Assembly (NCBI RefSeq): GCF_000967425.1
Contig: NZ_FO082821.1
Span: 258,265 to 322,264, forward strand
DNA from: Pseudorhizobium banfieldiae
GTDB taxonomy: Bacteria; Pseudomonadota; Alphaproteobacteria; Rhizobiales; Rhizobiaceae
DNA length: 64,000 bases
Direction: 5' to 3'
The position numbers and the translations under genes were made by a program. Numbering within the stretch: the stretch's first letter is position 1; each line of letters starts with the position of its first letter. Below, one piece after another: positions 52,619-60,775 of this stretch. A model generated the notes under the pieces. The model did not search any database. It was not told where the DNA came from and saw nothing but the letters and a program-made list of their open reading frames with translations.

Positions 52619-52762
52619 TCGCAATCTACTCGTCCCTGGCCCGTAGCTCACCCCGGATGTTTTTCGCGTGGGCACCCGTACAACCTGCTAATTTAGCTGC
52701 TGCGATGACCAGGCGAATCCTGTATTCATCCGGACGTGAGGCTGGTGAGGTGGGAGTTCAGC

Positions 52763-52981
52763 ATGACGCCTGAACGGCGCAGGGAGATCTTTGATCGCGT
52801 TGTCGATCGTTGGGCTCAGCGGGGTTTTCAGTTCGAGACCAGCCCGATATTCCGCGCCAGCGTTGAAGACTGGATCGAAGGCCGGATTTCAATCCAGGAA
52901 CTGAAACAGCGGTACTCGGAGTTCCTTCGCACTCAATCCCACCGGGGCTCTGGTCTTCCGCTAACGGGAACGGAGTTGTAG
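52763..52981 (+). CDS. Small helical protein downstream of repC-2
   Basis: 72 residues from the ATG at 52763 (an in-frame GTG lies at 52736). RREIFDRVVDRWAQRGFQFE is followed by VEDWIEGRISIQELKQRYSE. The second segment loosely resembles small antitoxin or adaptor helices of the VbhA type, but no partner toxin is next to it. Low certainty of function, moderate certainty that it is a gene. Confidence 0.5.
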   Translation: MTPERRREIFDRVVDRWAQRGFQFETSPIFRASVEDWIEGRISIQELKQRYSEFLRTQSHRGSGLPLTGTEL

Positions 52982-53004
52982 GCGGCAACGTCCAAGCGGA
53001 ATGA

Positions 53005-53214
53005 TTACTCCTCCTCGAGCAAGCCATCGAAAACCTCGAGCAGGGCATCGACAATCGCCTGACCGAGCGCATTACCAGTCTCGGCAATCTGTTCGTCATT
53101 CATGTCGCGTGCCGCCAGCGCCAGGTTGCTCCCTTGTTCAGCAACGATGGCACGGGAACGTTCGATCGCCCACTGAGCGAATTCTGCGCGATTGCTGATC
53201 GTTGTGGTTTCCAT
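53005..53214 (-). CDS. Small acidic protein, unknown function
   Basis: 69 residues from the ATG at 53214: NRAEFAQWAIERSRAIVAEQ, then DEQIAETGNALGQAIVDALL and an acidic end (DGLLEEE). It is convergent with the small gene at 52763. It is too short to assign. Confidence 0.5.
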   Translation of the reverse strand: METTTISNRAEFAQWAIERSRAIVAEQGSNLALAARDMNDEQIAETGNALGQAIVDALLEVFDGLLEEE

Positions 53215-53405
53215 GCGGATCCAATCTTAGATGATCGTCAACGATTGCCGGTTAACGTCTCTTCGCGCGAGAAGTTGTGCGTTCGCGCTTCGTTAGCCTA
53301 GTCCATACCCTCTGAACTGCAGGGGGCGCAAGCCGACGTATTCCGCATTCTCAAGGGTCTCAAGGCCAGAACCGTGGCATTGAGACCATCTTTGTCCCGC
53401 GGCTG

Positions 53406-54557
53406 TTAATCGAGAAGACGCGCGGCGCGTCCAGTCCGTCTGTGCGCATTGTTGTAGTAGCTCGACGCCTGCTGCACGGAACGATGGCGTGACTGCTCCA
53501 TCGCCTCGGGGAGCGGGATACCGCGGTTGGCCGCCTCGGTCAGAAATCCGGAGCGCAATCCGTGGGCAGAAAACTCTGCTGGCTCCAGGCCTGCCAAAGC
53601 GGCGCGATGCTTGACGATGTCGTTGATTGCCTTCGGATCGAGCGCTCGCTGTGAGACGTTTCCCCAGCGATCGATCGCCCGAAACATACTGCCGCTTTCG
53701 ATCCGGGCGGCATCAAGCCAGGCGTTCAGTGCCTCCACCGGTCGACCGGTTAGGTAGACGACCTCGTCATTCTCCACGCCACTGGTTTTGGTCCGGCCAA
53801 GATGGATGGCAATCGAGGGAAGGGGAGGGCGGCCCTCCAAAATGATTGGTGCCTCCGCAGTCAGCTGCTCCGTGCGCATCCCGGCGATCTCGCTGCGACG
53901 GCGGCCGCCGGAAGCAAAGGCGACCATCAGGATCGCCCGATCGCGGGTGTCGCGCAGGCTGTTGGTCCTGCAGGTCGCCAGCAGCCTGGCCAGGACATCA
54001 CCGGTCACAGCCTTGGCGCTTCTGCGTTTCCTCGGCCGTGGCGTTGCGCGAACCGCGAGCCGAAGAGCGGATTTGAGGGCAGGGGAGCTGAAACTGCCGT
54101 CAAGGCCGCGCCATTTGGTCAGGGTCGACCAGGTAGCGAGCCGACGGCGCACCGTGTCAGGCGCATGCGGCCCGGTCGACCTCAGGAACCCTTGGATGCG
54201 TAGCCTGTCCTCCACGTCCGTCGGCATCCCGTGCTGCGGGTTGATCACGCGCCGTTCCGGATCCCAAAGATGATGAGCGACGAATTTGAGCAGCAAGGCT
54301 TCCGGTGCCGGCCAGGCCAGGGAGGATCCGTTGGCCGCCAACGACCAGGCCTGCAGATAGGCCAGATCGGAGGCAAGCGCGCGGAGCGTGTTCTCGCCCA
54401 TCCCCTGGTTTACGAGGTGGCGGAGTGTCTCGACGTCCTGGTCGGTGAGCAGCTCGGCGAGTTCGTCGCGCCGCTCCAGCGGCAGCACGGCGGCAATGGT
54501 GTCGAGGCTTTCTACCCGGCGATCAACCGCATTCCTCCCCGGGCGATCAGTCGCCAT
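53406..54557 (-). CDS. Tyrosine recombinase / integrase
   Basis: 383 residues from the ATG at 54557, overlapping the vapC stop by 11 nt; the frame is open upstream only because it is a shadow of vapC. Catalytic residues: Arg in SGGRRRSEIAG (about 219-221), the HxxR box AHGLRSGFL (H332, R335), His in SRHRSVQQA (358) and Tyr in ASSYYNN (367 or 368). It could integrate a mobile segment or resolve plasmid dimers. Coupling to a VapBC pair is notable. Confidence 0.9.
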   Translation of the reverse strand: MATDRPGRNAVDRRVESLDTIAAVLPLERRDELAELLTDQDVETLRHLVNQGMGENTLRALASDLAYLQAWSLAANGSSLAWPAPEALLLKFVAHHLWDPERRVINPQHGMPTDVEDRLRIQGFLRSTGPHAPDTVRRRLATWSTLTKWRGLDGSFSSPALKSALRLAVRATPRPRKRRSAKAVTGDVLARLLATCRTNSLRDTRDRAILMVAFASGGRRRSEIAGMRTEQLTAEAPIILEGRPPLPSIAIHLGRTKTSGVENDEVVYLTGRPVEALNAWLDAARIESGSMFRAIDRWGNVSQRALDPKAINDIVKHRAALAGLEPAEFSAHGLRSGFLTEAANRGIPLPEAMEQSRHRSVQQASSYYNNAHRRTGRAARLLD

Positions 54558-54963
54558 GGGCGAAGGGTCCAAGCACAGTAATGCCTTCCTTGCGCGCGGC
54601 AGCGGCAAGCTTGCGATCGAGCGTTGCCAGCGGGACGTTTCGATTGAGGGCAAGCGCCAGATAGGCGGCGTCATAGGCGCTGAGTGCGTGATTGGCAGCC
54701 AGCAGCAGGACAAGACTGTCGCCGCCAATGCCGGCATCGTCGAGCGGCAGTCGGCGGACCCGCTCCATGTATACCAGCGCACCACCACCGCCGATCCGGC
54801 CACGTCGCTCTGCCATCGCCAGGATGTTGCGGATCTCGAACCAGAACAGCGACGGCACCGGGCAGGGGGCGTTGATCGTTGCGATGACCGCTTCAGCTGC
54901 ATCAGAATACTCCTCCGGCAACAGCCAGGCAGCCGCCATCGAGGCGTCAATAACAAACGCCAT
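54547..54963 (-). CDS. vapC: VapC-type PIN-domain toxin
   Basis: 138 residues: FVIDASMAAAWLLPEEYS (first acidic residue), SLFWFEIRNILAMAERRG (acidic Glu), ALSAYDAAYLALALNRNVPL and TLDRKLAAAARKEG (third and fourth acidic positions). PIN toxins cleave RNA. The start overlaps the antitoxin stop (TGATG). Confidence 0.92.
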   Translation of the reverse strand: MAFVIDASMAAAWLLPEEYSDAAEAVIATINAPCPVPSLFWFEIRNILAMAERRGRIGGGGALVYMERVRRLPLDDAGIGGDSLVLLLAANHALSAYDAAYLALALNRNVPLATLDRKLAAAARKEGITVLGPFAHGD

Positions 54964-55202
54964 CAGCGACGGCCCTCGTCACGCCAGGAGAGGATTTCCT
55001 CATGGGTGGAGGCGGCAGCTTTCTGTCGGGCGGCGCGTACCTCCGCCAGCAGCAACTGCATATCGGTTTCCTTGGCGATACGCGCCAGGCGAATGATGGG
55101 GTCGTTGCCGCGCGCGATAACAATATCTTCGCCAGCTTCCGCGCGAACAAGCAGATCCGATAGATGGGTTTTGGCTTCAGAGATTTTTACCGTCGTGGTC
55201 AT
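54963..55202 (-). CDS. vapB: VapB/Phd-type antitoxin
   Basis: 79 residues from the ATG at 55202; the frame is open to 55289 without a better start. TTVKISEAKTHLSDLLVRAE, then GEDIVIARGNDPIIRLARIA is the Phd/YefM fold, followed by a toxin-binding tail. It represses the operon and neutralises VapC. Confidence 0.9.
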   Translation of the reverse strand: MTTTVKISEAKTHLSDLLVRAEAGEDIVIARGNDPIIRLARIAKETDMQLLLAEVRAARQKAAASTHEEILSWRDEGRR

Positions 55203-55388
55203 CGCGCGCCTTTCGGAGTGAGTTCCCGTAAAAATACGCGCACCCTCGCAGTTGGTCAACCGGTTGGTCTGCTTACTTCCGATAAGCATTACTTATCGCA
55301 TGCGAGCCGCGTGGGGCTTCTTTATGTCATGTGTAGAACTCTTGTCGCACAGTAGCTTTCGTTTAAGACATCGTTTACCATAAAAACA

Positions 55389-56555
55389 ATGCCTTACGAC
55401 CTCGCCAAATTGCCCATCTCAACCCTGCTGAAACCCGTCGCCGACGCCAGCAGCGCCCTTGCCCGTCTCGACGAACGCATCGCCCGCTCCCCCGTCGGCC
55501 CAGGCTTCCTAGAACGGCAAAACTTCACCGACGCCTGCGCCTCCCTCTGGATCGACGGCGAACTCGTCCATCTCGAAGACCTCGTCCTCCACGACGCTCT
55601 CCGAGACATCCGTACCCCAACCCACGAACTCACGATCGCCCGCGACGTTTTACGAACCCGCCGGCGCATCGCCGACCACCCACCCGCCTGGGCTTTGTCG
55701 GAAGAAGGCCTGCGCGGCCTGCGCCGGCCGTGGGCCGGGGCATCTTTGGGAGAGGGAGGCACCGGCGTGGCCGACCAGCCCACCGCGGGTGAAGTGGTTG
55801 ACGGGGGAGGGGAGGGGCTGGAGGACAGGGAGGAAAACGGCGAGGCCGGCGAAGATGTGCTGGATGCCGAGCTCGCCGCCATTGACGCGCTGCTCGCCCG
55901 CTCCGAAGCCGCCATCGAACAGGCCAGGAAGCCAGGTCCCGCCAAAAGCGCTCCCGGCTCGGGCGCCGGCCGGGAACGCGACCCTCTCGTCTACGATCTC
56001 GACTGGGATGAGGATGCGCGGCTGGAGGAATGGCGCGCCGTGCTGCGCCAGGCGCAGGATTTTCCGGCGGTGCTGCAGGCAATCGTCGCGCTCGACGCCT
56101 GGAACGAGATCGGCGTGCTGCAGCATGCCGCCTGGATGGGCCGGCTCCTGGCCGCCTCCATCCTGCGCCAGGGTGGTGTGACCACGCAAAATCATCTAGT
56201 CGCCATCAACCTCGGCCTGAAAACGATTCCCGTCGATCGCCGTCGCCATCGCAACCGGGAAACCCGGCTGCTGGCCATCGCCCAGGGGTTTTTGGCGGCC
56301 GCCGAGATCGGACTCAAGGAGCATGACCGGCTGGCGCTGGCGCGAACCCTTTTTGAGCGCAAGCTGGCGGGACGCCGCGCCTCGTCAAAACTACCCGAGC
56401 TAGTGGAACTCGTCATGGCGAAGCCATTGGTGTCGGCCGGGATGGTGGCAAAGACGCTCGAGGTGACGCCGCAAGGGGCGCGGCGGATTGTATTGGAGCT
56501 GGGGCTGAGGGAGATGACCGGGAGGGGGAGGTTTCGGGCGTGGGGAGTAATGTAG
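55389..56555 (+). CDS. RHE_PE00001 family protein (DUF1612, C-terminal HTH)
   Basis: 388 residues. The N-terminal [40 protein letters not shown] (with [19 protein letters not shown] after it) and the C-terminal [20 protein letters not shown], then [20 protein letters not shown] and [11 protein letters not shown] match the family I know from Rhizobium-type plasmids. The middle is low-complexity (Gly/Glu-rich). It is usually found near repABC regions. Molecular function unknown; the HTH suggests DNA binding. Confidence 0.88.
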   Translation: MPYDLAKLPISTLLKPVADASSALARLDERIARSPVGPGFLERQNFTDACASLWIDGELVHLEDLVLHDALRDIRTPTHELTIARDVLRTRRRIADHPPAWALSEEGLRGLRRPWAGASLGEGGTGVADQPTAGEVVDGGGEGLEDREENGEAGEDVLDAELAAIDALLARSEAAIEQARKPGPAKSAPGSGAGRERDPLVYDLDWDEDARLEEWRAVLRQAQDFPAVLQAIVALDAWNEIGVLQHAAWMGRLLAASILRQGGVTTQNHLVAINLGLKTIPVDRRRHRNRETRLLAIAQGFLAAAEIGLKEHDRLALARTLFERKLAGRRASSKLPELVELVMAKPLVSAGMVAKTLEVTPQGARRIVLELGLREMTGRGRFRAWGVM

Positions 56556-56615
56556 CCAGCCTGTCTGCGATTGCGCGCGGCGCTGTGCTAAAGGAGCAAG
56601 CGGGTCCACACGCTG

Positions 56616-57236
56616 TTACCGCTGATCGCGGCGTGCGAAAAGCTGCTTGTAACCCGGCAGACAGGTGCAGTATTCGGCATTTTCGATGCCTATGATACTG
56701 ACAACATGGGACGTGCTTTCTGGAGGAATGCGCATTCGACCGTCGCGCAGTGCCCGGAATAGGGCCTCCCTGTGACCCTCAGCTCCCAGGCTATCAGCAG
56801 TAACCGGATGAAGAACGAGATCGAGCGACCATGCCGGTTCGACACCCATGATCGCATTGGCACGAGTACGGCCGCGTTTCTCGTCTATTACCGGGAAGAG
56901 GCCTCTCGCGCTTGCGAGCGCGATCGTCGCCGCTTCTCCGTCATCGAGCGAAGGCGAAACTGAAGTGAGTTCGAAGAACATCTCAAATTCCTGATCCGTG
57001 AGATCAAGCAATGAGACGTGTCCAGCCGCAGAAAGTGCACCCAGGAACGCCTCCTCGCCGTTGCGACGGCTCGTCTCGTTTTCAAGCTCGCCAGCTACGA
57101 CGTTCGCGACGATGATCGGATTGGGAATCGAAGTGAGGATATCTACACCGCACCGGGTGGCATGCAGGTTGATCAGCACGCTGGTATCGAGAACCAAGGG
57201 GACGTTATTGTCACTCAGGGAATTTGAGTAGGTCAT
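56616..57236 (-). CDS. PIN-domain protein, last gene of the QueC-like operon
   Basis: 206 residues from the ATG at 57236. PIN acidic residues: VPLVLDTSVLINLHATR, SLDDGEAATIALASARG and FPVIDEKRGRTRANAI. It is longer than VapC toxins. The start lies 26 nt inside the preceding IrrE-type gene, so synthesis is coupled. The PIN domain is probably an RNase; with an XRE-IrrE protein directly upstream, the pair could act as effector and sensor/control. Confidence 0.85.
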   Translation of the reverse strand: MTYSNSLSDNNVPLVLDTSVLINLHATRCGVDILTSIPNPIIVANVVAGELENETSRRNGEEAFLGALSAAGHVSLLDLTDQEFEMFFELTSVSPSLDDGEAATIALASARGLFPVIDEKRGRTRANAIMGVEPAWSLDLVLHPVTADSLGAEGHREALFRALRDGRMRIPPESTSHVVSIIGIENAEYCTCLPGYKQLFARRDQR

Positions 57237-58401
57237 CCGTCTCTTTTTCCTCAAGCTCGATTTCGTCGACGATCTCGCGCAGCTGCAGCCTAGTGATTTT
57301 CAGGAGTTCGGCGAGTTGCCCCTCAGACATCAGCTCGCGCTTCCAAGCCGCATGTGCCATCAAACTCATTCGTTGTGAGACCAACCGATCTGCATCGGCC
57401 TTACCGGCGTCGCGCCGGTCTGCGGCGCTTCCGAGCACTTCTCGTGCGTGCTCATCCGTGATACCTCCGTTATCTTCGAACCAGGACCACGTTCCCTTCT
57501 TCACAAGTCCCAGCTCTTCCAAACGCAGAACACAGGCTTGGCGAGAAATCCCGTATTGGTCAGCAAGGAGGATGACGAGGCGGCGCGTCGTCTTCCCAGT
57601 GATCTCCTTCAGTTCTCGAAAGCTCTCGCCAAAACTCTCCGCCGGCGTGACGAAAGCGCGGCCGAAGGCATTTGCGTAGCGCTCGTCCCGCGACAGAAAT
57701 TTCTCATCCTCTTCTAGGACCTCAGGAATTTGCCGCGTCCCATAGAAATGCCCCGTTTCGTGTGCCAGGGTCTGAACCCGACGAGGCAGCGGATGGTTTG
57801 CGTTCAGAAGAATGCAAGCGCCCACGTTTTCATCGTAAGTGAACAAACCCGCTACCCGAGACCGTGAAGAAAGGCGCCGCTGGTAAAGGCGAATGCCAAG
57901 CCCCTGCTCCACGATGGAAAAGATATCTGCGATCGGGCCCGATCCTAGGCCGAGCCAGTCTCGAAGCTCTTTCGCATGGGATTCCCCTAAAGCGACTGCG
58001 TCACCCTCGTTGACGCCCCGTTCCGGAGGATAGTTTCGGCGGCGCTGTATACCGAGAATGTTTTCAAGCTCCACGTCTGCTTTAATGAGCTCGTTGAGCA
58101 GCCGTATTGCCTCTAGCGTATGTTCGTCTTCCGTCTTCCGCAGCTTGCGGAACCGCGGCATCAGGTCCGTATGGACGGCCTCGCGTCGCAGCAGTGCATT
58201 TACCGACACGCCGTAGTGGCGAGCCAAGGTCTGGATCTCTTGGATGCGAACGCGCCTTACGCCCTTCTCGATAGAGACCAGCGTCGGTCGAGAGACGCCG
58301 ATGAACTGCGCAGCGTCATCTTGGCGAATATCGGCGTTCTCACGGGCAATCCGGAGCCGGCGACCGATTTCTTGCGCGCTCAGCTCATTTAGAACGGTCA
58401 T
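57211..58401 (-). CDS. XRE-family HTH fused to ImmA/IrrE zinc peptidase
   Basis: 396 residues. HTH: RRLRIARENADIRQDDAAQF, then IGVSRPTLVSIEKGVRRV. Peptidase: LAHETGHFYGTRQIPEV (HETGH at 214-218). The C-terminal half (residues 240-396) is helical. ImmA/IrrE peptidases cut repressors in response to DNA damage or other signals. It overlaps the QueC-like gene by 17 nt and the PIN gene by 26 nt. The HTH may repress the operon. Confidence 0.9.
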   Translation of the reverse strand: MTVLNELSAQEIGRRLRIARENADIRQDDAAQFIGVSRPTLVSIEKGVRRVRIQEIQTLARHYGVSVNALLRREAVHTDLMPRFRKLRKTEDEHTLEAIRLLNELIKADVELENILGIQRRRNYPPERGVNEGDAVALGESHAKELRDWLGLGSGPIADIFSIVEQGLGIRLYQRRLSSRSRVAGLFTYDENVGACILLNANHPLPRRVQTLAHETGHFYGTRQIPEVLEEDEKFLSRDERYANAFGRAFVTPAESFGESFRELKEITGKTTRRLVILLADQYGISRQACVLRLEELGLVKKGTWSWFEDNGGITDEHAREVLGSAADRRDAGKADADRLVSQRMSLMAHAAWKRELMSEGQLAELLKITRLQLREIVDEIELEEKETDDLLKFPE

Positions 58402-59779
58402 AGCGGCCTCCGCCCATCCAGCTGTTCAAGAAGCTTTTTTCACCTTGCGCGGACAAGAAAGTCCGCCATTCTTGGGCATGCGTCATCAACATTATTCTCA
58501 GGTTTCGAAGAGTTTGCTCATAGGCCTCACCAGTCGCGGCGGCAATCTGTGAAGCGAATGGCCGTAACGCTGCATCTGCCAATGCGGACATCGTGGCGAG
58601 GTGGTCGAGATGGCGGGCCCCCACGCTTCCGTATTCAACCATGATGTCGCGATCAGCGTCGTCGGTGATGCTCGCGAGCGCCGAATCAACTTCCGAAGCG
58701 GATAGATCCGAGACGACATAGGTGTCACTCGGCTCTACGATTTCTGCGGCGTGAAGACTCATTCGGCGCAAAAGGCAGGCAGCGCAGAGACCGCATTGCC
58801 GCCGGTGCTCGGCATTGACGATCCTGCGCGTCTGCCAGCACGAACGGGTATTGATCAAATGCTGGTGTTTCCTGCCTGGCAAACCTAGGAACGCCTTCAT
58901 CGTCTCACCTTTGGTCGACCATAGGCGTGGCTGTTCGAATTTTATGCTGCAGTCGAGCAAGGCCCGAGTGAACCGCTCCATCTTTCTGAAGAATGCCGGA
59001 AAATTCCGGTAATCAGTGTAGATATTGTAGAGCGGCACGAGAACCGGTCCGAGAGCACCTTGTCCGCTCTCGGGCACGATGATCCTGCTTATATTGGAAA
59101 GATGCGAAGCAATTGTCGCCATTGCCGCGAACTGGAAACCACGAGATCGGAAGCTACTCTCCTTGCCCTTGAAGCCTTTCACTCGGAAAGGAATCTGAGT
59201 GAAGTGGCTGTCGCCATCCATCCGGCGCTGCTTAGTGCTGGCAACACGGATACATAGTGCCTCGGAGGCCGGGCCGCTCAGCGCAGATACTGCACGCGAA
59301 TCCAATCCGTTGCTGTAGGCGATCGCGAAAGTCTTCGGCTGCTCAAACATAAGCGGGACCTGCCGCCAACCGACTGGGGACGCGTTCGCGGCTTTGACAA
59401 AAGTGAAACGCCAGCTGTCGCCGGTCAGAAAGTTCATGGCGCTTCGGAGTGACGACTGCACCTCAGGCCTCGACCAACATGCGTGGTCGATGACAGGGAT
59501 CGTAACATGCAGATTGCGCAGCCATGATGCCGGTCGCCTCCACCGGCGGTCGGCGAACTCGATCGCGGCTGCCAAGACCATCAGGTCATAGTGTTTGGCG
59601 GCAAACCCTTTTACGTCAAAAGTATCAAGAATATCTGGAACGAACTGTATATGTTTGCCTATCTCGGCAACGACAGCTTTATCCAACTCCGGATGTCGAG
59701 CTGCCCGGCCTTTCTCAACAGCGAAAAGGTGTTTTTCATGATGGACTTCAGAGTGCGATTCAGTCTTCATCCGGTCCAT
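58385..59779 (-). CDS. QueC-like PP-loop protein (7-cyano-7-deazaguanine synthase-like)
   Basis: 464 residues from the ATG at 59779 (an ATG at 59770 is also possible). The PP-loop reads AIAYSNGLDSRAVSALSGPA, with SNGLDS (156-161) replacing the usual SGGxDS. The zinc site has C314, then C329, C332 and C335 (RRQCGLCAACLLRRM), as in QueC. QueC makes preQ0 from CDG; the longer defence-type members (Qat systems, some CBASS operons) have been tied to deazaguanine modification of a partner. It overlaps both neighbours (20 nt and 17 nt). The Ser-to-Asn-Gly change and extra length favour a non-queuosine role. Confidence 0.85.
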   Translation of the reverse strand: MDRMKTESHSEVHHEKHLFAVEKGRAARHPELDKAVVAEIGKHIQFVPDILDTFDVKGFAAKHYDLMVLAAAIEFADRRWRRPASWLRNLHVTIPVIDHACWSRPEVQSSLRSAMNFLTGDSWRFTFVKAANASPVGWRQVPLMFEQPKTFAIAYSNGLDSRAVSALSGPASEALCIRVASTKQRRMDGDSHFTQIPFRVKGFKGKESSFRSRGFQFAAMATIASHLSNISRIIVPESGQGALGPVLVPLYNIYTDYRNFPAFFRKMERFTRALLDCSIKFEQPRLWSTKGETMKAFLGLPGRKHQHLINTRSCWQTRRIVNAEHRRQCGLCAACLLRRMSLHAAEIVEPSDTYVVSDLSASEVDSALASITDDADRDIMVEYGSVGARHLDHLATMSALADAALRPFASQIAAATGEAYEQTLRNLRIMLMTHAQEWRTFLSAQGEKSFLNSWMGGGRYDRSK

Positions 59780-60332
59780 CGTTCACATCCGTGCGCGCGG
59801 TCCGACGGAACGCGTTCTTGTTGCCATTTTCGAGAGCAGCACACACGCCGCCAACATCGATACTCGCGAAGGTTTCTCGATTGCGTTGAACGCCTTTTGC
59901 AAAATCCGCTGGGCTCATATCGCCAACATCTCTGGCGCGAAGACATTCCTCGTGAATGCGATTCTCAGCGTTCTCCAGAAGCTCACTCACAGCGCTTCCA
60001 AGGGCCGCATCGAGTGACTTTCTCTCCGACATCCCTTCGCGGAGATTGCTGAGTAGATTTCGTTCGAGCGCGTCGCTGAGAGACGAGCGCTCGTAGTTGT
60101 CGAAGATGGATTCCGTCGCGGCTACTGAATCCAGATCCATCTGGTCACGAGATGCACGAGAATCCAGCTCACGATAGAGCCGATCGAATGCCTTCATATC
60201 GATGGCACTAAGAACGCTGTGACAGGCCTGCTTAGCACGCTCGTCCAGCGAGGCCGCGTCATTGACGAGGTCCCGTCCATACTGCTTCCACTTATTGCTC
60301 AACGCAGAATTTCGGAAAGGTCCGTCGGTCAT
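59760..60332 (-). CDS. Helical protein, first gene of the QueC-like operon
   Basis: 190 residues from the ATG at 60332, with GGAGG 5 nt upstream; the next ATG 3 nt before it is too close to the ribosome site. It is mostly alpha-helical and charged: LSNKWKQYGRDLVNDAASLD, ERKSLDAALGSAVSELLENA, and an acidic end (RTDVNDGPDED). It has no recognised domain. Its place before a QueC-like enzyme makes it a candidate substrate or partner. It overlaps that gene by 20 nt. Confidence 0.75.
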   Translation of the reverse strand: MTDGPFRNSALSNKWKQYGRDLVNDAASLDERAKQACHSVLSAIDMKAFDRLYRELDSRASRDQMDLDSVAATESIFDNYERSSLSDALERNLLSNLREGMSERKSLDAALGSAVSELLENAENRIHEECLRARDVGDMSPADFAKGVQRNRETFASIDVGGVCAALENGNKNAFRRTARTDVNDGPDED

Positions 60333-60775
60333 CATCGCCTCCAATGTTGGCAATATTCACTGCAAAGCTGACAAAGTCAATTTACAAGAAGAAAAATCTG
60401 ACAATCGGGGATTCAATCCATGAGCCAGCAAAGATGGCGGCGAACATTAAGGCCGATAAGCCGAGCCGCCGGGCCTTCCGAGTTCCTTTAAATCGAAAGC
60501 GGAGCACGTTATCAGAGGATTGAATAGAATCGCCAGCAATAGATTTGACGGACATGGTTACGTACTCATCGCTGCGTCGCGGACAGCTTGGCGGGGACAG
60601 CTGGCACCGACTCGAGGGCTTTCGTTTCGAACTTTGGTCGATAAACGCCTTTGAAGGGGTAGGCAGAGGATCCCTTACTCTGAGGCTGTGCGAGATTGAT
60701 CACACGCTTGTCTTGACCATCCCTTTGATACAACCATGAATCGCGGTGTTTGGTCGCGCGACAGCCGGGGGGATG
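60333..60775. other. Divergent intergenic region between the QueC-like operon and the OLD gene
   Basis: About 440 nt. It holds the promoter of the minus-strand operon (60352-60380) and, to the right, a 64-codon open frame (60545-60739) with a weak case as a gene. No repeats of note. Confidence 0.4.
60352..60380 (-). promoter_or_regulatory. Promoter of the QueC-like operon
   Basis: On the minus strand TTGACT (60380-60375), a 17-bp spacer and AATATT (60357-60352). Transcription would begin about 15 nt before the ATG at 60332, leaving a short leader with the GGAGG ribosome site. Confidence 0.55.

Noticed and set aside
60545..60739. 64-codon frame before the OLD gene
   Set aside because: No clear ribosome site or motif; could be chance.
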